Shown here: piece by piece, positions 1 to 6,693 of the stretch
Numbering within the stretch: the first letter of the stretch is position 1
Layout of the letters: the number at the start of each line of letters is the position of its first letter
Source of the DNA: an uncultured Clostridia bacterium
GTDB lineage: Bacteria > Bacillota > Clostridia > Peptostreptococcales > Anaerovoracaceae
Direction of reading: 5' to 3'
Length of the DNA stretch: 9,412 bases
Assembly (NCBI GenBank): GCA_934247125.1
Contig: CAKQIZ010000075.1
Span: 1 to 9,412, forward strand
Notes under the pieces: model-generated
Told to the model about the DNA's origin: nothing
Databases searched by the model: none
Seen by the model: the letters and a program-made list of their open reading frames with translations, nothing else
Position numbers and translations under genes: made by a program

Positions 1-20
1 TTGATTACTAAAACTTTCAT
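1..20 (-). CDS. ackA: Start of a gene running off the left edge, probably acetate kinase (partial, 5' end only)
   Basis: An ATG on the minus strand at 18-20 has a GGAGG ribosome binding site seven bases upstream (about 28-32). The codons before the window ends read M-K-V-L-V-I plus two bases of a codon beginning AA, consistent with Asn. Acetate kinases characteristically start MK-V/I-LVIN, and in clostridia ackA is often found just downstream of ylbM, so both the residues and the position fit. The enzyme would interconvert acetyl phosphate plus ADP with acetate plus ATP. What I see is a ribosome binding site, a start codon and six residues; the identity is inferred from these and the neighbourhood. 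The usual partner pta is not immediately upstream. A strong promoter lies at 64-92. Confidence 0.55.
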
Positions 21-63
21 TTAAATTCCTCCATCTTTGAATTATTAATAAAATAACTATATT

Positions 64-92
64 ATTATACAGTTTAAACTTGTCCGGTTCAA
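64..92 (-). promoter_or_regulatory. Sigma-A-type promoter for the gene at the left edge (putative ackA)
   Basis: On the minus strand the -35 is TTGAAC (87-92), the spacer is 17 bases and the -10 is a perfect TATAAT (64-69). This gives a leader of roughly 37 nt before the ATG at 20. A six-base inverted repeat (91-105, AATACC-TTT-GGTATT on the plus strand) overlaps the edge of the -35. Confidence 0.6.
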
Positions 93-141
93 TACCTTTG
101 GTATTTTTCAGAATTTTCTAGCCGTTTTTACTCATGTCTCG

Positions 142-1473
142 TCACCGTTCGATATACGGCATCATCACTCTGTCAGAGCAGTCATACAGGCTCCTCTGCA
201 TGATTATATTGTAAATATCTGCAGACAGTATATCGTACCTGAGAGTCTCACGGACTTCTGAGCAGTCGTCTTCCTGCTTGTTTATGTTCGTTATCACCGG
301 TATCGTCGCCAGCTCCTCCTTTTTGATGAGCTTCAGCAGTTCTCTGCCCTTCACGCCTGCCGCCAGCACCCTCGCATACGGCTTCATTTCAGGCTGATAA
401 GCTCTTATACCCATCAGTACATATGTCGTCAGTCTCCTGATCGCAGCCTCCGTATATCGTTTCGATACCATCGAGGAAATGAACCCTTCCATCGACGAGG
501 CTCTGACGATCTCTTTTTTGAATTTGTTCTCGAGTCCCTCTCCCATGCAGTATATCGTGGAAAGCTCGCTGCTGCCGGTTGTCATCAGTTCTCCCTGCAG
601 CATCACGAATTCATTATGCTCTGCCGCTTCGCGGCTTCCTGCACCCGCCAGTGCTTCAGCCGAATCAGACGGCATGTACCGCGATAGCATGCCCGCGAGC
701 TGCGCCTTTGCACCCGAACGACCTGACGCACTGACGAGCGCTGCCGATCCGTCACCGACTGCCGTACTGCAGTCCGCGCTTTCTCCGTCAGTGCACGATA
801 CTCCATCTGCTGCCATTTTTCTCAGCACGGTCGCTCCTGCGAACCCTGCTTTCTCATTGAGTTCTCCATAACCCGAGCCGAAGCGCTTCACCGTGCACGG
901 CTCTATTCGCTTTCTGCGGCCGCCCGCATCCTGCTCCATACCGTTCCAGTAGTCGACCCTTTTCAGGTATTCTATCGCAAGTATGTTGTTCGGCTCCGCC
1001 ATCAGCTGAGCGGCAGACACTCCCAGAACCCTTTCCACCGCACGCTGCAGAGATCTTACATATGAATCGCCCTTCTGCATCTCCTGCAGCCTGATCGCGT
1101 CTATTTCCCCGCTGTGCGTACGCATACCTGCGACAAGGCTCTTCAGGGCGTCCAGATCACCGCTCTCGCTGCCGAACGAGATGTGAGTGGCTCCGATCCC
1201 CCTCAGTATGTCTACGGCTCCGGATGCAAAGATCTCACCTCTGCTGCATGCATACAGGAACGGCAGCTCCAGCACGAGATCCACGCCGTTCTGCACTGCC
1301 AGCCGGCTTCTCGTCCACTTGTCCAGAGCTGCCGGCTCACCTCTCTGCGTAAAGCTGCCGCTCATCACCGCCACCGAATAATCGGCGCCCGTCATCTCCA
1401 TAGACTTGTTGAGATGATATCTGTGTCCGTTGTGAAACGGATTGTATTCTGCTGTTATCCCTAATATTTTCAT
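142..1473 (-). CDS. tmcAL: tRNA(Met) cytidine acetate ligase (TmcAL / YlbM family)
   Basis: The family activates acetate with ATP and acetylates the wobble cytidine (ac4C34) of elongator tRNA-Met in the cytoplasm. The 443-residue product begins MKILGITAEYNPFHNGHRYH; HNGH at residues 14-17 is the nucleotidyltransferase HxGH motif. Other family blocks are SGSFTQRGEPA (38-48), ELPF (69-72), GSESGD (101-106), PNNILAIEYL (161-170) and EGLENKFKK (312-320). An upstream in-frame ATG at 1524 was rejected because it lies inside ylbJ and family members start at MK-I-x-G. The ribosome binding site is weak (AGG one base from the ATG) and the ylbJ stop is only 7 bases upstream, so translational coupling is likely. 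Residues about 222-268 are rich in Ala, Ser and Gly and look like an insertion relative to the family. No terminator hairpin follows before the next gene. Confidence 0.93.
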   Translation of the reverse strand: MKILGITAEYNPFHNGHRYHLNKSMEMTGADYSVAVMSGSFTQRGEPAALDKWTRSRLAVQNGVDLVLELPFLYACSRGEIFASGAVDILRGIGATHISFGSESGDLDALKSLVAGMRTHSGEIDAIRLQEMQKGDSYVRSLQRAVERVLGVSAAQLMAEPNNILAIEYLKRVDYWNGMEQDAGGRRKRIEPCTVKRFGSGYGELNEKAGFAGATVLRKMAADGVSCTDGESADCSTAVGDGSAALVSASGRSGAKAQLAGMLSRYMPSDSAEALAGAGSREAAEHNEFVMLQGELMTTGSSELSTIYCMGEGLENKFKKEIVRASSMEGFISSMVSKRYTEAAIRRLTTYVLMGIRAYQPEMKPYARVLAAGVKGRELLKLIKKEELATIPVITNINKQEDDCSEVRETLRYDILSADIYNIIMQRSLYDCSDRVMMPYIER

Positions 1474-1480
1474 ACCTGTA

Positions 1481-2407
1481 TCATAACACAGCGCCGCAGA
1501 TAAGAAAAGCCGCTGCTGCTGCAAACAGGCTGTGAGTGATCTTGCTTATGACCAGGTAACCCGCCGGTATGCCCGTTCCGGACAGCATGCTCATCGTCTG
1601 CCCCATCACAGAAAGACCTCCCCATGACATTATCGCCGCACACATGACGCATTTCACGGTCTCTGCCGCACCTGCACACTCTGCCGCAGCACCGCACCCC
1701 ACGGTCATCTCAAAGAAGCCCTTCGTGAGCACTCTCATCTGCATGCTTTCTATCAGAGAAAACCCTCCGCACATATGCAGGAAATCAGTCACGAACATGA
1801 ACAGCACGATATATGCAAGCACTATCCCCAGCGATCTGAACGACATCAGTATCGCATCCGTGAAAGACTCCTGCAGCCCTTTTGCCTCGCTCGCACCGCA
1901 GGACACCGCACCTGCAGGCGTTTCGTTGCGTCCCAGAAGACGAGTGTACAGCAGACCGTTCAGAAAAGCACCTGCATAGTGCGCCGCCGCTATGATGCCG
2001 CCCAGCATGCCTGAGCCCAGCATCCCCGCGCCGACCGCACCGACCATGAATGCAGGTCCTGACGTACTGCAGAAGCTCATCAGCCTCATCGCCTCTCTCT
2101 GCGATATCTCGCCCTCGCGCCTTAGATCTCCCACAATCTTCGCTCCCATCGGATACCCCGAAAGTACGCTCATCACGAACGGGAAAACGCCCGACCTGAA
2201 TATCCGTATCACGCCTATATCCTGCAGGAAATTGGCACATATAAAAAACGGCAGCAGCGCCGGGAGCACGTTGCTGAGCCACAGCGATATGCCCTTTCTC
2301 GCAGAACAGAGCGCTATGGACGGGAAAACGACCATCAGCACACAGCATGCGGAAGTCATCACACCTGCCAGGATTATCTTTTTTCTGCTGAATTTAAAAA
2401 TACCCAT
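1481..2407 (-). CDS. ylbJ: Sporulation integral membrane protein YlbJ
   Basis: This 308-residue, strongly hydrophobic protein has an N-terminal membrane segment (about 12-32) after a basic start, and further segments near 44-64, 72-90, 112-158, 189-209, 252-270 and 284-307. Blocks that I associate with YlbJ and the nucleoside-recognition 'Gate' fold include SGYPMGAK (83-90), FCSTSGPAFMVGAVG (112-126), KGFFEMTVGC (229-238) and SWGGLSVMGQ (261-270). In Bacillus the gene belongs to the mother-cell sigma-E regulon and is needed for proper spore formation. Its place downstream of coaD and upstream of ylbM matches that cluster, although ylbK and ylbL are missing here. It is shorter than the roughly 400-residue Bacillus protein. 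The ATG at 2407 lacks a good Shine-Dalgarno. A possible sigma-E -10 (CATAATAC on the minus strand, near 2436-2443) has no convincing -35. Confidence 0.85.
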   Translation of the reverse strand: MGIFKFSRKKIILAGVMTSACCVLMVVFPSIALCSARKGISLWLSNVLPALLPFFICANFLQDIGVIRIFRSGVFPFVMSVLSGYPMGAKIVGDLRREGEISQREAMRLMSFCSTSGPAFMVGAVGAGMLGSGMLGGIIAAAHYAGAFLNGLLYTRLLGRNETPAGAVSCGASEAKGLQESFTDAILMSFRSLGIVLAYIVLFMFVTDFLHMCGGFSLIESMQMRVLTKGFFEMTVGCGAAAECAGAAETVKCVMCAAIMSWGGLSVMGQTMSMLSGTGIPAGYLVISKITHSLFAAAAAFLICGAVL

Positions 2408-2455
2408 AGTCCATATATATTACAGACTGCGGGTATTATGTATACGGTATTTTTA

Positions 2456-3031
2456 TTACTTTTCTTTTTCTTTTTCGTCTTCAGCCTTTGACGTTGCAGG
2501 CATGTCGTCCGCATCCACCTGAGTCCTGTATGCCATCTCCTTGAGCTCGTCTCTGTTCGCAGCCAGTGCCGAGTTGATATCGTCAAAAGCTTTTTCGATG
2601 CTCGTGAACATCTCTCCGAAGTAGATCGAGCTGAGATGTTCCATCTTGCCCTGGAAGCTGTAAAGGATGCTGTCGAGGTAGTCATATGTTCCGATCTTGA
2701 GCTGCTTTGCAGTGTTTTCGGTGACTCTCATCAGCTCGTCCGCACGGAGCTTCGCCTTTACCGTTATATCATTGTTTTCAACGAGGGTATCAGCCTGTTT
2801 CTGAGCGTCTTCGATCACCGCTTCATACTGCGTCCTCGCTTCTGCGATGATCCTCTCTCTTTCGTTCTTTATCCACTGTGCCTGCTGTATCTCGTCAGGG
2901 AGCTCCGCTCTTATTTCTCTGACTATCTCAAGCAATTCCTGTGAATCGACCATTATTTTCCCTGTAAGAGGAAAACCTGCGGCAGTATCAACGATTTCTT
3001 CAATTTCTTCTAAAAGTTCTAAAACCCTCAT
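2456..3031 (-). CDS. Coiled-coil protein encoded between coaD and ylbJ (function unknown; often labelled 'ATPase')
   Basis: The product is 191 residues if the second of two adjacent ATGs is used. AGGAGG (3038-3043) lies six bases from the ATG at 3031 but only three from the one at 3034, so I prefer 3031. There is no signal peptide or membrane segment. Residues 1-45 hold a helical segment with LTGKIMVDSQELLEIVREIR (22-41), then a long charged helix (about 47-112, with WIKNERERIIAEARTQYE), a less charged stretch (113-145) and a short acidic/basic tail ending in KEKEK. The long helix resembles DivIVA-like or ATP-synthase stalk coiled coils, which explains automatic 'ATPase' labels; there is no Walker motif. 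I recall similar proteins in this position in other clostridia, and the location suggests a shared operon with coaD. I cannot assign a function. Confidence 0.88.
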   Translation of the reverse strand: MRVLELLEEIEEIVDTAAGFPLTGKIMVDSQELLEIVREIRAELPDEIQQAQWIKNERERIIAEARTQYEAVIEDAQKQADTLVENNDITVKAKLRADELMRVTENTAKQLKIGTYDYLDSILYSFQGKMEHLSSIYFGEMFTSIEKAFDDINSALAANRDELKEMAYRTQVDADDMPATSKAEDEKEKEK

Positions 3032-3051
3032 CATTATCCTCCTGTGTCTCG

Positions 3052-3534
3052 TCAGTTCTTCGATTCGTTCATCTTTTCAAGTATCGCTTCCGGCACGAGC
3101 CCGTCTATGCTGCCGCCAAGCGAATGTACTTCTTTTATCATGCTTGAGCTCAGGAATGAATACTGCGGATCAGTCATCAGGAACACGGTCTCCACGCATT
3201 TATCAAACAGTCTCGCATTCATCTGAGCCATCTGTATCTCGTATTCAAAATCCATCGCCGCTCTGAGCCCTCTGACCACCACGTTGAATCCGTTGCTGTT
3301 CACGTAATCAGCGAGCAGTCCGGAAAAAAAATCCACGCTCACATTTTCAAGATGCGCCAGCGCCGCATGTATCATTTCTTTTCGTTCTTCAAGTGAAAAC
3401 GCGCACTTTTTGGAAGGGTTGACTATTATTCCCACAGTCAGCTCATCGTAAAGTTTAGCCGCACGTTCTATGATGTTGAGATGCCCGTTTGTAAGCGGAT
3501 CGAATGAGCCTGTGTACAAGGCCTTTGTCTTCAT
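3052..3534 (-). CDS. coaD: Phosphopantetheine adenylyltransferase
   Basis: CoaD transfers AMP from ATP to 4'-phosphopantetheine, giving dephospho-CoA, the penultimate step of coenzyme A synthesis in the cytoplasm. The 160-residue length is typical. GSFDPLTNGHL (9-19) carries the TxGH nucleotide-binding motif, RGLRAAMDFEYE (88-99) is the conserved central block, and YSFLSSSMIKEV (125-136) is the C-terminal signature. The start has a GGGAGG ribosome binding site about nine bases upstream and its own extended -10 promoter just downstream of rsmD. Pairing with rsmD is one of the most conserved gene orders in Bacillota. It shares the HxGH-type nucleotidyltransferase fold with TmcAL, encoded in the same transcription unit. 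Confidence 0.97.
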   Translation of the reverse strand: MKTKALYTGSFDPLTNGHLNIIERAAKLYDELTVGIIVNPSKKCAFSLEERKEMIHAALAHLENVSVDFFSGLLADYVNSNGFNVVVRGLRAAMDFEYEIQMAQMNARLFDKCVETVFLMTDPQYSFLSSSMIKEVHSLGGSIDGLVPEAILEKMNESKN

Positions 3535-3563
3535 ATTGTAAATCCTCCCAGAAATTCCTGTTA

Positions 3564-3592
3564 ATTATACCATGGAACATGGGTTTATTCAA
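3564..3592 (-). promoter_or_regulatory. Promoter of coaD and downstream genes
   Basis: On the minus strand: TTGAAT (3587-3592), a 17-base spacer, and TATAAT (3564-3569) preceded by TGG, giving an extended -10. The -35 overlaps the rsmD stop codon. The start site would fall near 3557, about 22 nt from the coaD ATG, leaving room for the GGGAGG site. It probably drives coaD, the coiled-coil gene, ylbJ and tmcAL, since no terminator is visible between them. Confidence 0.65.
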
Positions 3593-4125
3593 CAATATAT
3601 TGACAACATGACGATCCCGTACCGGCGTTCCTTTAGCTTTGAAAATCCGCATATCTCGTCTTCCATGACTTCTTCTTTTCTGTGTTCTGCAACGATCCCT
3701 CCGCCATCGTTGAGAAGTCCTCGCTCTCGTATCAGCTCGAAGCACGGCTTAAGAAGTCCCTTGTCGTACGGCGGATCCAGCAGTATTATGTCGAACGTCT
3801 CCGATGTACCCGTCAGAGTCCTGCGGTAGTCTCCCGGTACCACGACTGCTCTTTCCTCAGCTCTGCAGTGTGCGATGTTCGCCTTTATCAGTCTGATGCT
3901 TTCTCTCGAGCTGTCGCCGAACACGCACAGGCTCGCCCCTCTGCTCAGCGCTTCTATACCGAGATTTCCTGTCCCCGAAAACAGATCCAGCACTTTGCTG
4001 CCGTATATCCTGTCCGTAAGTATGCTGAAAAGCGCTTCCTTCACCTTGTCAGACGTCGGCCTGATCGCGTAGTCCGAAGGAGTCTGAAGCTTTCTGCCTT
4101 TATATTCACCTGCTATTACACGCAT
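3589..4125 (-). CDS. rsmD: 16S rRNA (guanine(966)-N2)-methyltransferase RsmD
   Basis: The enzyme uses S-adenosylmethionine to make m2G966 in the small-subunit rRNA. The 178-residue protein opens MRVIAGEYKGRKL. RPTSDKVKEALFSIL (22-36) is a family hallmark, VLDLFSGTGNLGIEALSRGA (45-64) is the SAM-binding loop, and DPPY (117-120) is the catalytic N-methyltransferase motif IV. GGAGGG lies five bases before the ATG at 4125. It has its own promoter (4154-4182) and is separated from the spore-protein gene upstream by a strong terminator. The coaD promoter begins at its stop codon. Confidence 0.96.
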   Translation of the reverse strand: MRVIAGEYKGRKLQTPSDYAIRPTSDKVKEALFSILTDRIYGSKVLDLFSGTGNLGIEALSRGASLCVFGDSSRESIRLIKANIAHCRAEERAVVVPGDYRRTLTGTSETFDIILLDPPYDKGLLKPCFELIRERGLLNDGGGIVAEHRKEEVMEDEICGFSKLKERRYGIVMLSIYC

Positions 4126-4153
4126 ATTGTCCCTCCAGTAGATGTTTTTACAT

Positions 4154-4182
4154 ATTCTAGCACTAAAGCGCGGATTTATCCA
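4154..4182 (-). promoter_or_regulatory. Promoter of rsmD
   Basis: On the minus strand: TGGATA (4177-4182), a 17-base spacer, and TAGAAT (4154-4159) preceded by TGC, an extended -10. The predicted start site near 4147 gives a leader of about 22 nt. The terminator of the spore-protein gene lies just upstream, so rsmD is probably transcribed independently of it. Confidence 0.55.
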
Positions 4183-4225
4183 TATGTGTTTGCAAAATTC
4201 TCAGCTGCAGACCTTTGCATGATAC

Positions 4226-4263
4226 GAAAAAGAGATATCCGCTTTTTCCGGCAGATATCTCTC
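4226..4263 (-). terminator. Rho-independent terminator of the spore-protein gene
   Basis: AGAGATATC (4231-4239) and GATATCTCT (4254-4262) form a perfect nine-pair stem. On the minus strand it continues through a U-G wobble and two G-C pairs around an A-rich loop and is followed by a run of five T (4227-4231). It lies about 35 bases past the stop at 4298. The plus-strand reading has a mismatch at the wobble and no clean T run, so it works mainly for minus-strand transcripts. Confidence 0.85.
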
Positions 4264-4297
4264 TTCCCGTTCTGTTCAGCTGTTATAGGTCAGGAGC

Positions 4298-4498
4298 TTA
4301 TTTTCCTGAAAGCTGCTGCTCAGCCATTTCGACGAGCTTCTTAGTCATATAGCCGCCAACGTAGCCGTTCTGTCTGGCAGTGAGGTTTCCCTTGTCTGCC
4401 TGTTCGTAATTCGCAAGACCCAGCTCGCTCGCTACTTCAGTCTTTAAGTTCTTTAATGCCGGTTTTGCACTGACATTCATCTTATCCTGTAATGACAT
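4298..4498 (-). CDS. Alpha/beta-type small acid-soluble spore protein (SASP)
   Basis: Alpha/beta SASPs coat DNA in the dormant spore, protect it from UV and heat damage, and are degraded by the GPR protease at germination. The 66-residue protein has KTEVASELGL (19-28), which contains the GPR cleavage site after Glu21, and the C-terminal signature KGNLTARQNGYVGGYMTKKL (36-55). The length is typical. The ribosome binding site AGGAGGTGAT sits five bases before the ATG and matches the anti-Shine-Dalgarno very closely, as expected for an abundant protein. Expression in Bacillus is forespore-specific through sigma-G; here only a weak candidate promoter is visible (4542-4569). Three copies of an 8- to 9-base repeat surround the ribosome binding site. 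Confidence 0.96.
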   Translation of the reverse strand: MSLQDKMNVSAKPALKNLKTEVASELGLANYEQADKGNLTARQNGYVGGYMTKKLVEMAEQQLSGK

Positions 4499-4553
4499 TT
4501 AACATCACCTCCTGTAATAATAATTTAACCCGGGGTGAAAAAAGTATTACAGG
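4485..4553. repeat. Short repeat cluster around the SASP ribosome binding site
   Basis: CCTGTAATA (4511-4519) and TATTACAGG (4545-4553) form a perfect nine-base inverted repeat with a 25-base loop. TCCTGTAAT occurs again as a direct repeat at 4510-4518 (leader) and 4485-4493 (codons 2-5 of the SASP gene). In a transcript reading through from recG, the upstream arm could pair either with the leader copy, which takes part of AGGAGG, or with the copy inside the coding region. Confidence 0.7.
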
Positions 4554-4569
4554 CAATTATTTCATATGC
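4542..4569 (-). promoter_or_regulatory. Possible sigma-G promoter of the spore-protein gene (weak match)
   Basis: On the minus strand, GCATA (4565-4569) resembles the sigma-G -35 (GHATR) and AATACTT (4542-4548) matches five of seven positions of the -10 CATACTA. The spacer is 16 bases, slightly short. The -10 overlaps the upstream arm of an inverted repeat. This rests on the known regulation of SASP genes and a partial match only. Confidence 0.3.
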
Positions 4570-4585
4570 TGCCGTTTTTTTCATA

Positions 4586-6625
4586 TCACAGATCGAGCGT
4601 CAGATCTTCGCCGAAAAGTTTTGTGATGCGGCGTCTGAGAGCGCCGTGCTCCGGAGCATCGAGCGCAGGATCGTCTGCCAGAATCGCTTTCGCTTCTTCC
4701 TTTGCCTGTTCCAGGATCTTCATGTGTTTTGAAAGATCGGTGATCGCAAGATCCGGCAGTCCGTGCTGTCTGGTACCGAATATCTCTCCCGGACCTCTCA
4801 GCTTCAGATCCTCCTCTGCTATGAAAAAGCCGTCGCCGGATGCTTCCATGATCTGACCTCTCTTTTCGGCGATCTCCGAGCCTCCGTCAAGTATGAGGAA
4901 ACAGTATGATCTGTGACTTCTTCTGCCGACTCTTCCGCGGAGCTGATGGAGCTGCGCCAGCCCGAATCGTTCTGCATTTTCGATCACTATCACGGTGGCA
5001 TTCGGCACGTTGATGCCGACCTCTATCACGACAGTTGCGACCAGCACGTCTGTATCGCCTCTGCTGAAAGATTCCATGATCCGTTCCTTCTCATCCTGAC
5101 TCATCGCACCGTGTATCAGTTCGACACTGTATCCTCTGAACCGTTTTTTCAGCTCTGAGGCGACTTGTTCTGCGGATTTTGCATCGAGCGTCTCTGATTC
5201 TTCTATGAGAGGTGTCACTACATATGCCTGACGTCCCTGATCCAGCTGCTGTTCGACAAAATCATAGCATTCGCCCCGTTTTTCGGACTTGAGACACCTC
5301 GTCACCGTCTGCTGTCTTCCCGGCGGCAGCTCGTCTATTATGGAAACATCCAGGTCCCCGTACAGTATCACGGAAAGCGTGCGCGGTATAGGCGTCGCAG
5401 TCATCACGAGAACGTTCGGGTTTTCTCCTTTTTCCCTGAGCTTCACTCTCTGTCTGACGCCGAACCTGTGCTGCTCATCGGTTATCACAAGGCCAAGCCT
5501 GCTGAAATCCACATCCGGCTGTATCACCGCATGCGTTCCTATTATCACCTGCGCCTCGCCTGTCGCGATCTGCTCCAGCACCTCGCGCTTCTGTGCTGCT
5601 TTCAGCGATCCTGTGAGAAATACCGTCCTGATCCCGTGAGCCTCAAAAGCTCTTCCTATACCGTCAAAATGCTGCGCTGCGAGTATTTCCGTAGGCGCCA
5701 TCAGGACTGCCTGATATCCGCTTTTTACAGCCTTGTACATCGCGATCTCGGCTACTGCAGTCTTCCCGCAGCCAACGTCGCCCTGCACGAGACGATTCAT
5801 CGCCGTGCCGCTTTCCAGATCGCGCTCTATCTCCTCCACACACCGCCGCTGTGCGCCGGTGAGCGGATACGGCAGCGACTCTATGTATATGTCTGTATCG
5901 ACTTCCGGCGAAAACACTATGCCGTTTCTTCCATCTGCTACATTCTGCCTGGCAATGAACATGCCTGTCTGCAATACGAGCAGTTCGTCGAATATCAGCC
6001 TGTACTTCGCCTCGAGCAGTTTCTGTTTTTCGTCCGGAAAATGCACGTTTTCCAGTGCATAGTTCAGACTGCAGAGCCTGTTGCGCTCCACTGCCTCGCT
6101 GCTGAGGATGTCTTCTGCCATAGCATATATTCTTTTCAGCGATTTCTGCCATGTGCGCATTTCCTTTTGTGAGATCCCTTTTGTCAGCGGATACACCGGA
6201 AGTATCCCGTCTTCCATGCCGTCCGCATCGCTGAATTCAGGATGGATCATCTGCATTTTGCCGAAGTTTCGCGTCACTTTGCCAAAAAATGTGTATTTTC
6301 TGCCTGTCCTGAAGCTGTGCTGAAGATATTTCGCGTTGAAGAACACGACTTCCATAGAACCGGTTCCGTCCTCGACGAGCAGTCTTAGCATCTGTTTCCT
6401 GCCGCCTCTGTATCTGTCGTTCACCACGAGCTTTACCGTGCCTGTTATGACGGCGTTCTGATCTTCTGACGCATCGCTTATATCGACGCGGTTTCGCCTG
6501 TCCTCATAGCTTCTCGGCAGTAAGAACACGAGATCCTCCAGCGTGCTGATGCCGAGTTTTTTCAGCGCTTCTGCCTTTTTAGGCCCTACGCCTTTCAGTG
6601 ATGTGACGCTTTCCCTTAAATCCAT
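4586..6625 (-). CDS. recG: ATP-dependent DNA helicase RecG
   Basis: RecG remodels stalled replication forks and branch-migrates Holliday junctions. The 679-residue length is typical. A helix-hairpin-helix-like start, LKGVGPKKAEALKKLGI (10-26), precedes the OB-fold wedge domain (about 55-130). The motor carries Walker A GDVGCGKTA (282-290), DEQH (383-386), motif III TATPIPRTL (409-417), motif VI QLHQLRGRVGRR (558-569) and the RecG C-terminal block RGPGEIFGTRQHG (610-622). All key residues are present and the frame is intact. The ATG at 6625 has GAGGTG nine bases upstream. The gene is transcribed from a promoter that overlaps the divergent small-gene promoter. No clear terminator follows, so some transcripts may read into the SASP gene 88 bases downstream. 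Confidence 0.98.
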   Translation of the reverse strand: MDLRESVTSLKGVGPKKAEALKKLGISTLEDLVFLLPRSYEDRRNRVDISDASEDQNAVITGTVKLVVNDRYRGGRKQMLRLLVEDGTGSMEVVFFNAKYLQHSFRTGRKYTFFGKVTRNFGKMQMIHPEFSDADGMEDGILPVYPLTKGISQKEMRTWQKSLKRIYAMAEDILSSEAVERNRLCSLNYALENVHFPDEKQKLLEAKYRLIFDELLVLQTGMFIARQNVADGRNGIVFSPEVDTDIYIESLPYPLTGAQRRCVEEIERDLESGTAMNRLVQGDVGCGKTAVAEIAMYKAVKSGYQAVLMAPTEILAAQHFDGIGRAFEAHGIRTVFLTGSLKAAQKREVLEQIATGEAQVIIGTHAVIQPDVDFSRLGLVITDEQHRFGVRQRVKLREKGENPNVLVMTATPIPRTLSVILYGDLDVSIIDELPPGRQQTVTRCLKSEKRGECYDFVEQQLDQGRQAYVVTPLIEESETLDAKSAEQVASELKKRFRGYSVELIHGAMSQDEKERIMESFSRGDTDVLVATVVIEVGINVPNATVIVIENAERFGLAQLHQLRGRVGRRSHRSYCFLILDGGSEIAEKRGQIMEASGDGFFIAEEDLKLRGPGEIFGTRQHGLPDLAITDLSKHMKILEQAKEEAKAILADDPALDAPEHGALRRRITKLFGEDLTLDL

Positions 6626-6663
6626 TTATCAGTTCACCTCTATATATCTTCTGTTTATGCTCT

Positions 6664-6693
6664 TTGAAAATACGCACTTTATCCTGATATTTT
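6664..6693 (+). promoter_or_regulatory. Divergent promoter of the small membrane protein gene
   Basis: On the plus strand: TTGAAA (6664-6669), an 18-base spacer, and TATTTT (6688-6693) preceded by TGA, an extended -10. The start site would be near 6700, leaving a leader of about 59 nt. It shares its -10 region with the opposing recG promoter, so the two polymerases could not occupy both at once. Confidence 0.45.

Noticed and set aside
91..105. AATACC-TTT-GGTATT followed by TTT as a terminator
   Set aside because: The T run is on the plus strand, where no gene arrives; on the minus strand, the direction of tmcAL, no T run follows.
479..871. Plus-strand open frame of 130 codons inside tmcAL
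   Set aside because: It is antisense to a well-conserved gene, has a compositionally biased Ser/Pro/Ala product and no ribosome binding site; it is a shadow of the low-complexity insertion.
1474..1524. Upstream start for TmcAL adding 17 residues
   Set aside because: It overlaps the end of ylbJ, has no ribosome binding site, and the conserved family start is MKILGITAEYNPFH.
4189..4219. Inverted repeat TGCAAA/TTTGCA between the SASP terminator and the rsmD promoter
   Set aside because: Six-base arms with a 17-base loop in AT-rich DNA are expected by chance, and the position suggests no clear role.
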